A stretch of DNA of 64,000 nt from Actinomycetaceae bacterium. Lineage in GTDB: Bacteria; Actinomycetota; Actinomycetes; Actinomycetales; Actinomycetaceae. Each line of letters starts with the position of its first letter. Position 1 is the first letter of the stretch. The stretch lies in contig JAUNLN010000002.1 of assembly GCA_030532245.1 (NCBI GenBank), positions 92,359 to 156,358 of the forward strand, read 5' to 3'. Below, piece by piece: positions 51,990 to 61,739 of the stretch. Under the pieces are notes generated by a model. The model was not told the DNA's origin, made no database searches, and was given only the letters and a program-made list of their open reading frames with translations. The translations under genes and the position numbers were made by a program.

Positions 51990-52777
51990 TACTTCAACAC
52001 CTTTGCAATGTATTCCGCGAGCTTCTCGCCACCATTCGGGCCCTGAACAATCTCGCCCGCCTCACGCTCGGCCTCTTCCTTAGCAGACAGCACCATCGTG
52101 CCAGCACCCTGCTTACCGATCGCCATCGGCTCATCCCCCAGCACGTCTTCCAAGTCGTCAAGCGACCACACGTCGAGGGGCTTCTTACGCGCCGCACGCA
52201 TGTCCTTGAAGTTCGGGAAGCGAGGCTCATTCACCTGGTCGGTAACCGACACGACCGCAGGCAGATTCGCGCGCAACCTGTCGGTGAAACCGTCAGCGCG
52301 GCGCACGGCCTCCACCGCATCCTCCTCAACCGTAAGTTCAGAGGCAAGCGGAATGTAGGGCAGGTCAAGCATCGCGGCGAGCGCAGCCGGAAGCATCGAC
52401 GTCATACCATCCAAGCTCGCCATACCCGTTACGATCAGGTCGATCGGCTCCTCATCGCCAAGCTTCCTAGCAACCGCGGCAAGAATCTGAGCCGTTCCAA
52501 TAACGTCGGAGCCCGCCAAGCGGTCGTCCGTTACGACAATCGCCCTGTCCGCTCCCTTTTGAAGAGCGAGCATCGCGGAATCCTCCGCATCCTCAGGCCC
52601 CATAGTCATCGCGATGACCTCGCCGCCGAGCTCCTCAACAGCCTCGACAGCCGCCTCAATCGCGTTCTCGTCTAGCTCGTTCAAGGTGTCATCTTCACCG
52701 CGAACCAAACGCCCGTTCTCAATTCGACGCTCCGACATCACGTCCGGAACATGCTTAATGCTGACCAAAATTCTCAT
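51989..52777 (-). CDS. etfB: electron transfer flavoprotein, beta subunit
   Basis: Partner of EtfA, binding AMP and interacting with dehydrogenases. 262 residues starting MRILVSIKHVPDV, with the signature VITDDRLAGSDVIGTAQILAAVA read in parts, and the NLPAVVSVTDQVNEPRFPN block. First gene of the etfBA-mnmA operon; the promoter should lie in the 184 bases between it and glgX, which is divergent. Confidence 0.94.
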   Translation of the reverse strand: MRILVSIKHVPDVMSERRIENGRLVRGEDDTLNELDENAIEAAVEAVEELGGEVIAMTMGPEDAEDSAMLALQKGADRAIVVTDDRLAGSDVIGTAQILAAVARKLGDEEPIDLIVTGMASLDGMTSMLPAALAAMLDLPYIPLASELTVEEDAVEAVRRADGFTDRLRANLPAVVSVTDQVNEPRFPNFKDMRAARKKPLDVWSLDDLEDVLGDEPMAIGKQGAGTMVLSAKEEAEREAGEIVQGPNGGEKLAEYIAKVLK

Positions 52778-52961
52778 AGTAAATACAGTGCCATAATTTT
52801 GCTTACATTGCCGTACCCATATTCTAGGTGTGATCTACCTTAATTCAGCTGATTGCGTTACAAAAAGCGGCCCTCTCACGGTCTCGGGTATCATCTAGCG
52901 AGATGATTAACCCTGTGAGTTTTTCCCGAACTCACTTAATACGCGAAACGGTGAATCTATA

Positions 52962-55244
52962 ATGACGCATCGAACGACCCAGGATGAGCAGGGCAGCACG
53001 TGGAGCGCAACCACAAAAACGCTTCCGCCGGCAAGAATCCAACCGGCGACACTCGGTGCAACCATTACACACGGAGGCGTTGACTTCGCCGTAGCCGCCC
53101 CCTCCGCATACAGCGTTGAACTGTGCATCTTCAAAGACGCCGGCAGGCAGGCAATCGAAGACCGCTACCTCATGAACCAGCACGAGGGCGGCATCTGGTC
53201 TGCACACCTGCCCGGAGCCTCCATCGGAACCCTCTACGGCTACCGCGTAGACGGCGACTGGAACCCCGACGCCGCGCGCGTATTCAACCCCAACAAGCTC
53301 CTCCTCGACCCCTACGGCAAAGGCGTCGAAGGTGAAGTTCTGCTCGACCCGGCGATCTTCGCCCACGAAACCGGCGACGACCTCACGCCCGTTAAGCCCT
53401 TCAAATTCTCAACCGTCGACTCCTCGACGCACACCGGGCGCTCCGTGGTTGTAGGCACCTCCGACTTCGCGGTAGCCGACAAGCCGCGCACCCCGTGGCC
53501 CGAAACCGTAATCTACGAACTGCACGTAAAGGGCTTCACCAAGCAAATGCAGGGCGTGCCCGCCGAGCTTCGCGGCACCTACGCCGGCCTCGCGCACCCC
53601 GCCGCGATCTCACACCTCAAAGCCCTCGGCGTAACCGCCATCGAACTGCTCCCCATCCACGCCAAGTGGCCCGAGCCGTTCCTCGTAGAAAAGGGACTCA
53701 CCAACTACTGGGGCTACTCCACGCTCTCATTCTTCGCACCAGAACCCTCCTACGCGACCAAACAGGCGCAGCAACTCGGCGCGCAAGCCGTTTTGGATGA
53801 GGTTCGTGGCATGGTGTCAATCCTCCACGAACACGGCATCGAAGTGCTCCTCGACGTCGTATACAACCACACGTGCGAAGGAGGCATCGACGGCCCCTCC
53901 CTATCATTCCGCGGATTCGGCCAAGACCTGTACTACCGCCACACCACGCAGCACCCCGTCACCATGATCGACGAAACCGGCTGCGGCAACACCGTAAACT
54001 TCGACGAAGCACTCATCGTGCAAATGACGCTCGACTCGCTTCGCTACTGGTCCACCGAAGTCGGAGTCGACGGCTTCCGCTTCGACCTCGCCTCCACACT
54101 CGGCAGGCACGCAACCGGCTTCACCTCCAGGCACCCGTTCTTCGTGGCACTCGCCGCAGACCCCGTGCTCAGCAAGCAAAAAATCATCGCCGAACCGTGG
54201 GACATCGGCCCCGGAGGCTGGCAGACAGGTAACTTCCCCCTCCCCTGGTCCGAATGGAACGACCGCTACCGCGACACCATCCGCTCCTTCTGGCTCGCCG
54301 ACTTCGCCAACCTCGAAGCCGGCCGCCCCAGCCAAGGCCCCAACGAGCTCGCCACCAGAATCTCCGGCTCCGCCGACCTGTTTGGCCAAACTCTTGGACA
54401 CAACCGCCCAGTGCGCTCCTCCATCAACTTCATCACCGCACACGACGGCTTCACGCTCGCGGACCTCACCGCCTACAACCACAAGAACAACTTCGACAAC
54501 CTCGAAGGCAACCGCGACGGCACAACACAAAACCTGTCGTGGAACCACGGCGTTGAAGGCCACATGAAACGCATCCCAAGGCGTGCAGCAGACAACCGCA
54601 ACACCGCGCTCGTCATGCTCGACTCCGTGTTCTACGCCCGCGAGCGCTCCATGCGAAACCTCATGGCAACGCTCCTCATCTCCGCGGGAACTCCCATGAT
54701 CACCGCCGGCGACGAAATCGGGCGCACCCAGTACGGCAACAACAACGCGTACTGCCAAGACAACGTGATCTCGTGGGTTAACTGGGACATGGACTCGTGG
54801 CAGCACGACATGTTCGACTCCGTGCGCTACCTCATTGCGCTTCGCAAGCATCATCCCGTAATGAGGCCCTGCTCGTTTGCAAGCGGCGAAATCAGTGCGG
54901 GAGACGAAATCCGCGACCTGTCTTGGTACACCGCGCAAAACAAAAAGTTCAAGCCCGAAGACTGGCACAAGGTGAAGCACCGCACCCTGCAAATGCTCCG
55001 CTCCGGCGCGTCGTGCGGCGACTCCGACATGCTCGTCGTGTTCAACGCGACGCTCAACTCGAAACTCGTAACCCTCGCAACCGGCCGTGGCCGCAAGTAC
55101 CGCCTCGTGTTCGACTCCTCCTGGACGAACCCGAACGAAGGCGGAGCAGTTAGCGCAACCGACCACAGCTACTGCGACGTTGCCGAGCCGGGCACGTCTG
55201 TACACATCGAGCCGCAGTCTCTGCAGATTTATCTAACGGAGTAG
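52962..55244 (+). CDS. glgX: glycogen debranching enzyme GlgX (isoamylase-type GH13)
   Basis: Cuts alpha-1,6 branches from phosphorylase-trimmed glycogen. 760 residues: an N-terminal CBM48 region (about 25-150), a barrel with YNHTCEGG, catalytic GFRFDLAS (nucleophile Asp about 375), AEPWDIGPGGWQ (Glu) and FITAHDGFTL (Asp), then a beta-domain. Start ATG 52962; no clear ribosome site is seen and TATAAT overlaps the ATG, so the start is less sure. First gene of the glucan block; trpS follows 17 bases later. Confidence 0.94.
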   Translation: MTHRTTQDEQGSTWSATTKTLPPARIQPATLGATITHGGVDFAVAAPSAYSVELCIFKDAGRQAIEDRYLMNQHEGGIWSAHLPGASIGTLYGYRVDGDWNPDAARVFNPNKLLLDPYGKGVEGEVLLDPAIFAHETGDDLTPVKPFKFSTVDSSTHTGRSVVVGTSDFAVADKPRTPWPETVIYELHVKGFTKQMQGVPAELRGTYAGLAHPAAISHLKALGVTAIELLPIHAKWPEPFLVEKGLTNYWGYSTLSFFAPEPSYATKQAQQLGAQAVLDEVRGMVSILHEHGIEVLLDVVYNHTCEGGIDGPSLSFRGFGQDLYYRHTTQHPVTMIDETGCGNTVNFDEALIVQMTLDSLRYWSTEVGVDGFRFDLASTLGRHATGFTSRHPFFVALAADPVLSKQKIIAEPWDIGPGGWQTGNFPLPWSEWNDRYRDTIRSFWLADFANLEAGRPSQGPNELATRISGSADLFGQTLGHNRPVRSSINFITAHDGFTLADLTAYNHKNNFDNLEGNRDGTTQNLSWNHGVEGHMKRIPRRAADNRNTALVMLDSVFYARERSMRNLMATLLISAGTPMITAGDEIGRTQYGNNNAYCQDNVISWVNWDMDSWQHDMFDSVRYLIALRKHHPVMRPCSFASGEISAGDEIRDLSWYTAQNKKFKPEDWHKVKHRTLQMLRSGASCGDSDMLVVFNATLNSKLVTLATGRGRKYRLVFDSSWTNPNEGGAVSATDHSYCDVAEPGTSVHIEPQSLQIYLTE

Positions 55245-55261
55245 TGCGATAAGATTAGCGC

Positions 55262-56368
55262 GTGAGTAACAAAGCTGAAGAAACCCTTGAAAAAAGCACT
55301 GATTCGGCGTCGCTAGCACGCGCCATCGCACGCTCGGCAGAGCTTGAAACAGAGATCGACAAAGACCCATCGCGCTTCCGGATGCTAACCGGAGACAGGC
55401 CAACTGGCCACCTGCACCTCGGGCACTATTTCGGCACCATCAAGAGCCGAATTGAGCTGCAGGCGCGCGGAATCGAAACGTGGCAGCTGATCGCTGACTA
55501 CCAGGTGATCACCGACCGCGACGGGGTTGGGCCTTTGCGTGAGCGCGTGCTCTCGCTACTCACCGACTACCTCGCGGCCGGCATGGACCCGAAGCGCGCA
55601 ACCATTTTCACGCACTCCGCGGTTCCTGCCCTCAACCAGCTGATGCTGCCGTTCCTCTCCCTCGTCACCGAGTCGGAACTGCACCGCAACCCGACCGTTA
55701 AAGCAGAGCTTGAGGCAACCGACGGGCGCGCCATGTCTGGCCTCCTCCTCACCTACCCCGTACACCAGGCAGCCGACATCCTGTTCTGCCGTGCAAACAT
55801 TGTTCCCGTAGGCCAAGACCAGCTGCCCCACTTGGAGCAGGCACGCCTCATCGCCACGCGCTTCGACAAGCGCTACGGTCGTGCCGACAAGCAGCGCCCC
55901 GTATTCCGCCGCCCCGAAGCCCTCCTCTCCAAGGCAACGCACGTGCTCGGCCTCGACGGCCAGAAGATGTCGAAGTCGCGCGGCAACACCATTGAGTTGC
56001 GCATGACCGCCGACGAAACAGCCAAACGCCTCAAGAAGGCGAAGACCGACGCCGACCGCGTAATCACCTACGACCCGGTGAACCGCCCCGAGGTTTCCAA
56101 CCTCCTCCTCATGGCATCAATGGCGTCCGGCGAAGCACCCGAAGTCATCGCAGACCAGATCGGCGACGGAGGCGGCGGCGCGCTTAAGGCACGCGTCACC
56201 GAAGACCTCAACACCATGCTCGAACCCATTCGCGCACGCCGCGCAGAACTCATGGAAAACGAGGACTACCTCATCCAAGTTCTACGCGAAGGCAACGAAC
56301 GAGCAAACGAAGTCGCAAATGAGACGCTAGACGACGTACTCACAGCCATGAACATGCATTACGTTTAG
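55262..56368 (+). CDS. trpS: tryptophanyl-tRNA synthetase
   Basis: Class I synthetase charging tRNA-Trp. 368 residues from a GTG start at 55262. HIGH motif in TGHLHLGHYFGT near residue 53; KMSKS near residue 239 in LDGQKMSKSRGN. It has an N-terminal extension of about 40 residues rich in Ser/Ala/Glu. It lies within the glucan gene block, 17 bases after glgX and 56 before glgE; co-transcription is probable, with no functional tie apparent. Confidence 0.96.
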   Translation: MSNKAEETLEKSTDSASLARAIARSAELETEIDKDPSRFRMLTGDRPTGHLHLGHYFGTIKSRIELQARGIETWQLIADYQVITDRDGVGPLRERVLSLLTDYLAAGMDPKRATIFTHSAVPALNQLMLPFLSLVTESELHRNPTVKAELEATDGRAMSGLLLTYPVHQAADILFCRANIVPVGQDQLPHLEQARLIATRFDKRYGRADKQRPVFRRPEALLSKATHVLGLDGQKMSKSRGNTIELRMTADETAKRLKKAKTDADRVITYDPVNRPEVSNLLLMASMASGEAPEVIADQIGDGGGGALKARVTEDLNTMLEPIRARRAELMENEDYLIQVLREGNERANEVANETLDDVLTAMNMHYV

Positions 56369-56424
56369 GCTGGTTTTAGCCAATACTAGGTTTTGACAAG
56401 GAAGCTACTAAGGAGCCCCGTTCG

Positions 56425-58521
56425 ATGAGACAAGCTACGACCAAAAACCCTGCCTCGAAACCGCAGAAAAACCCCGTTGCGCCCCGGGCGAGAATCACCC
56501 GAATCCCCGCAACCGAGCTCTTCCCGGTAATCGAACAGGGCCTATGGCCTGCCAAAGCCACCGAGGGGGAATCTTTCCCCGTGCGCGCCACCGTGTTCCG
56601 CGAGGGACACGACGCGCTCGGCGTCGAAGCCGTATTGATTGACCCAGAAGGCAAGGAGCACATGCGCGCCTACATGCAAGACGTTGCTCCCGGCCTCGAC
56701 CGCTACGAAGCATGGCTCATGCCAGACCGCCCGGGCGACTGGAAGTTCCGCGTCGACACGTGGTCTAACCCGTACGCAACGTGGAGCCACGACGCGACCA
56801 TCAAGATCGCGGCCGACACCGACGTGGAACTCATGCTCGAAGAAGGCGCGCGCCTCATGGAACGCGCAGCCGCAGGCAAGCCGCTCCCGGCAGGCTCGCG
56901 CAAGCAGAAGGCACCTTCGAAGGAGGACCAGGCCGTCCTCCTCGAGGCTGCCGCACTCATGCGCGACAAGGAATCCTCGCCGCAAACGAGGCTCTCCGCG
57001 GGCCTTTCTTCACAGGTTCGCTCCATCTTCCGCCACTCGCCACTACGCGAGCTGTGGACGCGCACCAAGACCTTCCCGATCAAGGTCGACCGCAAGAAGG
57101 CACTGTACTCCTCGTGGTACGAAATCTTCCCGCGCTCCTACGGCGCTCACCGAGACGACGAAGGCAACTGGATTTCCGGCACCCTAAGCGAGGCGGCAAA
57201 ACAACTGCCGCGCATCTCGCAAATGGGCTTCGACGTCATCTACCTAACGCCGATCCACCCGATTGGCTTCACCTTCCGAAAAGGCCGCAACAACACCCTT
57301 GAAGCCGGCCCCATGGATCCAGGCTCCCCGTACGGCATCGGCTCGGACGCGGGCGGCCACGACGCCATCCACCCCGACCTTGGCACGTTCGACGACTTCG
57401 ACGCGTTCGTAGCCCAGGCGCGCGAACACGACATGGAAGTTGCGCTCGACCTCGCACTCCAATGCTCGCCCGACCACCCGTGGGTTAAAGACCACCCCGA
57501 ATGGTTCACCACGCGCGCCGACGGTTCCATCGCTTACGCGGAAAACCCGCCAAAGAAGTACCAGGACATCTACCCGCTCAACTTCGACAACGACCCCGAA
57601 GGCATCTACCAGGCCGTAAAGGACGTAGTACTGAAGTGGATCGAGCACGGGGTCACGATCTTCCGCGTCGACAACCCGCACACGAAGCCCCTCAGCTTCT
57701 GGCAGCGGTTCCTAGCCGACATCAACCAAACAAACCCCGAAGTCATCTTCCTCGCAGAAGCCTTCACCAGGCCCGCGATGATGCGCACACTCGGCGCCAT
57801 CGGCTTCCACCAGTCCTACACCTACTTCGCGTGGAGAACTGAAAAGGACGAACTCCTCGACTACTTCAAGGAAGTTGCAACCGAAACCGCGCACCTCATG
57901 CGCCCCAACTTCTGGCCGACCACGCACGACATCCTCACCCCGCAAATGACCACCGGCGGGCCCGCGATCTTCGCCCTACGCGCAGTACTCGCGGCAACCG
58001 CCTCCCCCTCATGGGGCATTTACTCCGGCTACGAGTTTGTCGAAAACGTGCAGCGCCCCGGCTTCGAAGAACAAATCGACAACGAGAAGTACGAGTACCG
58101 CCCCCGCAACTGGGAGCAGGCAAACCAGTTCGGCCTCGAACACCTCCTCACGCTACTCAACTCCGCGCGAGACCGCCACCCGGCATTCCAGCAGCTACAC
58201 CGAATCCAGGTGCACGAGACGTCCGACCCGCGCCTACTTTGCTTCTCCAAGCACGTGCCCGCGAAGTTCTCACCAACAGGTGAAGACGACACCGTCATCG
58301 TCGTCGCGAACCTCGACCCGCACAATGAGGTCATCGGCTCCGCCACCCTCGACCTTTCCAAGCTTGGTGCGACCGTAGCCCACGGCTCCATGGGCTCGCG
58401 CATCAACCTTGTAGACGAACTCGACGGCCAGGAATACCAGTGGGGAGAGCACAACTACGTGCGCCTCAACCCGTACGAGCGCGTCGCACACGTCTTCTCA
58501 GTACGTTCAACCGAGAAATAA
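56425..58521 (+). CDS. glgE: alpha-1,4-glucan:maltose-1-phosphate maltosyltransferase
   Basis: Elongates alpha-glucan from maltose-1-phosphate. 698 residues, GH13_3 type. Conserved parts: an N-terminal beta region (RITRIPATELFPVIEQG), YSSWYEIFPRSYGA opening the barrel, nucleophile in TIFRVDNPHTKPL (about Asp 416), acid/base Glu in VIFLAEAFTRP (about 442), and Asp in WPTTHDILTP. This pattern is specific for GlgE. AAGGAG lies nine bases before the ATG. treS follows at 55 bases and then mak and glgB. Confidence 0.96.
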   Translation: MRQATTKNPASKPQKNPVAPRARITRIPATELFPVIEQGLWPAKATEGESFPVRATVFREGHDALGVEAVLIDPEGKEHMRAYMQDVAPGLDRYEAWLMPDRPGDWKFRVDTWSNPYATWSHDATIKIAADTDVELMLEEGARLMERAAAGKPLPAGSRKQKAPSKEDQAVLLEAAALMRDKESSPQTRLSAGLSSQVRSIFRHSPLRELWTRTKTFPIKVDRKKALYSSWYEIFPRSYGAHRDDEGNWISGTLSEAAKQLPRISQMGFDVIYLTPIHPIGFTFRKGRNNTLEAGPMDPGSPYGIGSDAGGHDAIHPDLGTFDDFDAFVAQAREHDMEVALDLALQCSPDHPWVKDHPEWFTTRADGSIAYAENPPKKYQDIYPLNFDNDPEGIYQAVKDVVLKWIEHGVTIFRVDNPHTKPLSFWQRFLADINQTNPEVIFLAEAFTRPAMMRTLGAIGFHQSYTYFAWRTEKDELLDYFKEVATETAHLMRPNFWPTTHDILTPQMTTGGPAIFALRAVLAATASPSWGIYSGYEFVENVQRPGFEEQIDNEKYEYRPRNWEQANQFGLEHLLTLLNSARDRHPAFQQLHRIQVHETSDPRLLCFSKHVPAKFSPTGEDDTVIVVANLDPHNEVIGSATLDLSKLGATVAHGSMGSRINLVDELDGQEYQWGEHNYVRLNPYERVAHVFSVRSTEK

Positions 58522-58575
58522 AGCACCGTTAACCGGGTGGAGCTTCGGCTCCACCCGCAGCCTTGCGAGGAAACC

Positions 58576-60366
58576 ATGAACCCCGTTACACATGATTCAA
58601 CCCCCACCGGCGCTATCCCCCTCATCCCCAGGCAAGGTGAACAGGGCACCGCGCACGAGGTTCCAAAAGAACGAGTAGTCGCAAAACTTCCGACCCCCTC
58701 GGAAGACCCCCAGTGGTATCGCACCGCCGTTTTCTACGAGGTGCTAACCCACTCCTTCTTCGACGCCAACAACGACGGCACCGGCGACTTTGAAGGCCTC
58801 ACCCAAAAGCTCGACTACCTCGCATGGCTCGGGATCGACGCGATCTGGATTCCGCCCTTCTACCCCTCCCCCATGGCCGACGGCGGCTACGACATTTCCG
58901 ACTACACGGGTGTCGACCCAAGGTACGGCAACATGGAGGACTTCGAACGCCTCGTAAAAGAAGCGCACGACCGACGCATTCGCGTGGTCATCGACATGGT
59001 CATGAACCACACCTCGAGCGACCACCCGTGGTTCCAAGCATCACGCCAAGACCCGACCGGCCCGTATGGGGACTTCTACGTGTGGCGCGACCGCCCCGCA
59101 GAATACCTGGATGCTCGCATCATCTTCATCGACACGGAAGACTCCAACTGGGCGTACGACGAAGTTCGCGGCCAGTACTACTGGCACCGCTTCTTCAGCC
59201 ACCAGCCCGACCTCAACTTCGAAAACCCGGCCGTGCGTGAAGCAATCAAGAACGTCGTGCGTTTCTGGGCCGACACCGGCGTCGACGGATTCCGCCTCGA
59301 CGCGATCCCCTACCTCTACGAAGAAGACGGCACCAACTGCGAAAACCTGCCGCGCACGCACGACTTCATCGCCGAACTACGCGAAATGGTCGACACGGAA
59401 TACCCCGGCACGGTGATGATCGCCGAAGCAAACCAGCCTCCGCACGAAGTCGTCGAATACTTCGGCACCGACGCTAGGCCCGAATGCCACGTTTGCTTCC
59501 ACTTCCCCATCATGCCGAAGATTTTCGCAGCCCTTCGCGAAGAAACCTCCAGGGGCGTCCGCGAAGCATTCGCCGCCACACCTCCCCTACCCAAGGGCGG
59601 CCAGTGGGGCACCTTCCTTCGCAACCACGACGAGCTCACCCTCGAGATGGTCACCGACGAAGAACGCCAAGCCATGTACGGCTGGTACGCACCCGAACCC
59701 AGGATGCGTGCAAACGTCGGCATCCGCAGGCGCCTCATGCCCCTGCTGCGCGGCTCCAGGCGCGAAGTCGAACTCGCGCACGCAATGCTCCTTTCGTTCC
59801 CCGGCTCGCCGTTCCTCTACTACGGCGACGAAATCGGCATGGGAGACGACATTTGGCTTAAAGACCGCGACGGTGTTCGCACGCCCATGCAGTGGGACGC
59901 AAGCGAAGGTGCGGGCTTCTCGAAGGCCGACCCCAAGGACTTCTACCTGCCCCTGGTTTCCACCGGCGCATACGCACCAGCCGCAGTGAACGTGGCGGAG
60001 CACCGCTCCAGGCCCACCTCAATGTTGAACTGGCTTCGCTCCATGCTTGAAGTGAGGAAGCGCTACCCCGTGTTCGGTATCGGCTCCCTCACGCTCCTAT
60101 CCACCTCCGACGACGCGGTACTCGCGTACCTTCGCCGAGACGAACACCAGACCGTGCTCTGCGTCAACAACCTCTCGACAACCTCGAGGTCCGCAACCAT
60201 CCAGCTCCCCGGCATGGGCGGCTGGCACCTGTACGATACGGCGTCTGGCAACCGCTTCCCAGATGTTCGCGAAGACGAAACTATCGACATCACGCTAGGC
60301 CGTCACGGCTTCTACTGGCTTGATGTCACGTTCCTAGACGACGAAGAGGAAGATGATAAACAATGA
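58576..60366 (+). CDS. treS: trehalose synthase (maltose isomerase)
   Basis: Interconverts trehalose and maltose. 596 residues from ATG 58576, which has AGGAAACC before it; a GTG 13 codons upstream also reads in frame. GH13_16 features: WYRTAVFYEVLTHSFFDANNDGTGDF (cited in parts), catalytic DGFRLDAIPYL, MIAEANQPP and LRNHDELTLEM. It ends with ATGA overlap onto mak, which ties it to maltokinase, the next step, as is typical for this pair. Confidence 0.96.
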   Translation: MNPVTHDSTPTGAIPLIPRQGEQGTAHEVPKERVVAKLPTPSEDPQWYRTAVFYEVLTHSFFDANNDGTGDFEGLTQKLDYLAWLGIDAIWIPPFYPSPMADGGYDISDYTGVDPRYGNMEDFERLVKEAHDRRIRVVIDMVMNHTSSDHPWFQASRQDPTGPYGDFYVWRDRPAEYLDARIIFIDTEDSNWAYDEVRGQYYWHRFFSHQPDLNFENPAVREAIKNVVRFWADTGVDGFRLDAIPYLYEEDGTNCENLPRTHDFIAELREMVDTEYPGTVMIAEANQPPHEVVEYFGTDARPECHVCFHFPIMPKIFAALREETSRGVREAFAATPPLPKGGQWGTFLRNHDELTLEMVTDEERQAMYGWYAPEPRMRANVGIRRRLMPLLRGSRREVELAHAMLLSFPGSPFLYYGDEIGMGDDIWLKDRDGVRTPMQWDASEGAGFSKADPKDFYLPLVSTGAYAPAAVNVAEHRSRPTSMLNWLRSMLEVRKRYPVFGIGSLTLLSTSDDAVLAYLRRDEHQTVLCVNNLSTTSRSATIQLPGMGGWHLYDTASGNRFPDVREDETIDITLGRHGFYWLDVTFLDDEEEDDKQ

Positions 60367-61688
60367 GTGCTTCTTGGCCGGCCGACGTTGATCTGCTAGA
60401 CCAGATCGGCACCTGGCTATACCAACAACGCTGGTTCCCCGGAACTACGGGCGAAACCGTGCGACTCGTTGCCAACATTGACTTATCCGCATACTCAGCA
60501 AAACCCGGAGCAAACCCAGAAGACGGGCTCGACCCCGTTTGGATTTCCATCATCCAAGTAGGCGAAGCATTCATTGCAGTGCCCCTCGTCTACACGGACG
60601 AAAAGCCCGACTTTGGCGTTATCAAGGAACTCGACGGCGCATACGTTGTAGACGGCCCGTACTCGCCCGCATTCTTGCGCGCGTGGCTCCGCAAGGCCTT
60701 CGAAAACGGAACACTCAGCCCAATCGAGCCTGAACTCGCAGACTCCGCACTGGAGAGCCTCCTTGCAGAAGCAGAGCGCGCATTCGTGCTCACGGGCGAG
60801 CAGTCGAATACCTCCGTTCGCTTCGGCGGCGACTTCGCGTGTGTGCTCAAGTTCTTGCGCGTGCTCCACCCCGGAACCCACCCCGAAGTTGAGGTCACGA
60901 AGGCACTTGCAAAGGGTGGCTGGAAGCACGTTCCCAAACCCATCGCCTACCTTTCAGAACACGTGGCTGTGAGCGGCCTTGCAGGCGAAGTTGTGCTCGG
61001 CTTTGCAGGTCAAGCAGTTGAGGAAGCCCGCGACGGTTTCGAACTATTCGTCGAAATGGCAACCGCAGGCACCGACCCGACCCAGCTCGCCCACGAGCTC
61101 GGCAAAGTCACCGCGGGCCTGCACGAAAACATGGCGCAAGCCTTCGGCGAATCCGAAGCTAGCGGCCCCGACGCTCTGAAAGAGCGCCTCCACGTGAACC
61201 TTTCTGCCGCGGCCGCTGAAGTCCCTTTCCTTCGCGACGGCGAAATCACGGAGGCTCTCGCCTCCAAAATCGACGAAATCGGCGACCTCCAAACGCTACC
61301 TCCTCACATTCGGATCCACGGCGACTACCACCTCGGCCAAGTACTCCTAGGCAAAGAGGGCTGGGTAATCCTCGACTTCGAGGGCGAGCCGCTGCGTCCG
61401 CTAGAAGAACGACGCGTACCCGACCTCGCCCTACGCGACGTAGCCGGCATGCTACGCTCCTTCGACTACGCGGCAGCCAAGGGTGGCGGAAGCGACGAGT
61501 GGCTCAAGAATGCGCGCGACGCCTTCATCGCCGGTTACACGGCAGACGGCGGTTTCGGGCCAATCGAAAGTGAACTCGTGCGCGTTCTAGAGATCGAAAA
61601 AGCGGCCTACGAAGCGGTTTACGAATACCGGATGCGTCCAGACTGGATTTGGATTCCAAGCAACGCGCTTGCGCGACTTGCAGTATAA
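60363..61688 (+). CDS. mak: maltokinase
   Basis: Phosphorylates maltose to maltose-1-phosphate for GlgE. 441 residues with the protein-kinase-like (APH-type) fold: lobe-one residues in VRFGGDFACVLKFLR, catalytic HGDYHLGQVLL and metal site LDFEGEPLRPLEERR, typical of Mak/Pep2. Its start overlaps treS by four bases (ATGA). It is next to glgB, completing the TreS-Mak-GlgE-GlgB path. Confidence 0.95.
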   Translation: MSASWPADVDLLDQIGTWLYQQRWFPGTTGETVRLVANIDLSAYSAKPGANPEDGLDPVWISIIQVGEAFIAVPLVYTDEKPDFGVIKELDGAYVVDGPYSPAFLRAWLRKAFENGTLSPIEPELADSALESLLAEAERAFVLTGEQSNTSVRFGGDFACVLKFLRVLHPGTHPEVEVTKALAKGGWKHVPKPIAYLSEHVAVSGLAGEVVLGFAGQAVEEARDGFELFVEMATAGTDPTQLAHELGKVTAGLHENMAQAFGESEASGPDALKERLHVNLSAAAAEVPFLRDGEITEALASKIDEIGDLQTLPPHIRIHGDYHLGQVLLGKEGWVILDFEGEPLRPLEERRVPDLALRDVAGMLRSFDYAAAKGGGSDEWLKNARDAFIAGYTADGGFGPIESELVRVLEIEKAAYEAVYEYRMRPDWIWIPSNALARLAV

Positions 61689-61739
61689 GCCACACTCAAA
61701 GTCACCCTATTTGCTCCCTTGCATGGAAGAATTACCCCT

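Noticed and set aside
53904-55205. 433-codon minus-strand frame opposite glgX
   Set aside because: Val/Gly-rich shadow of the glgX coding strand.
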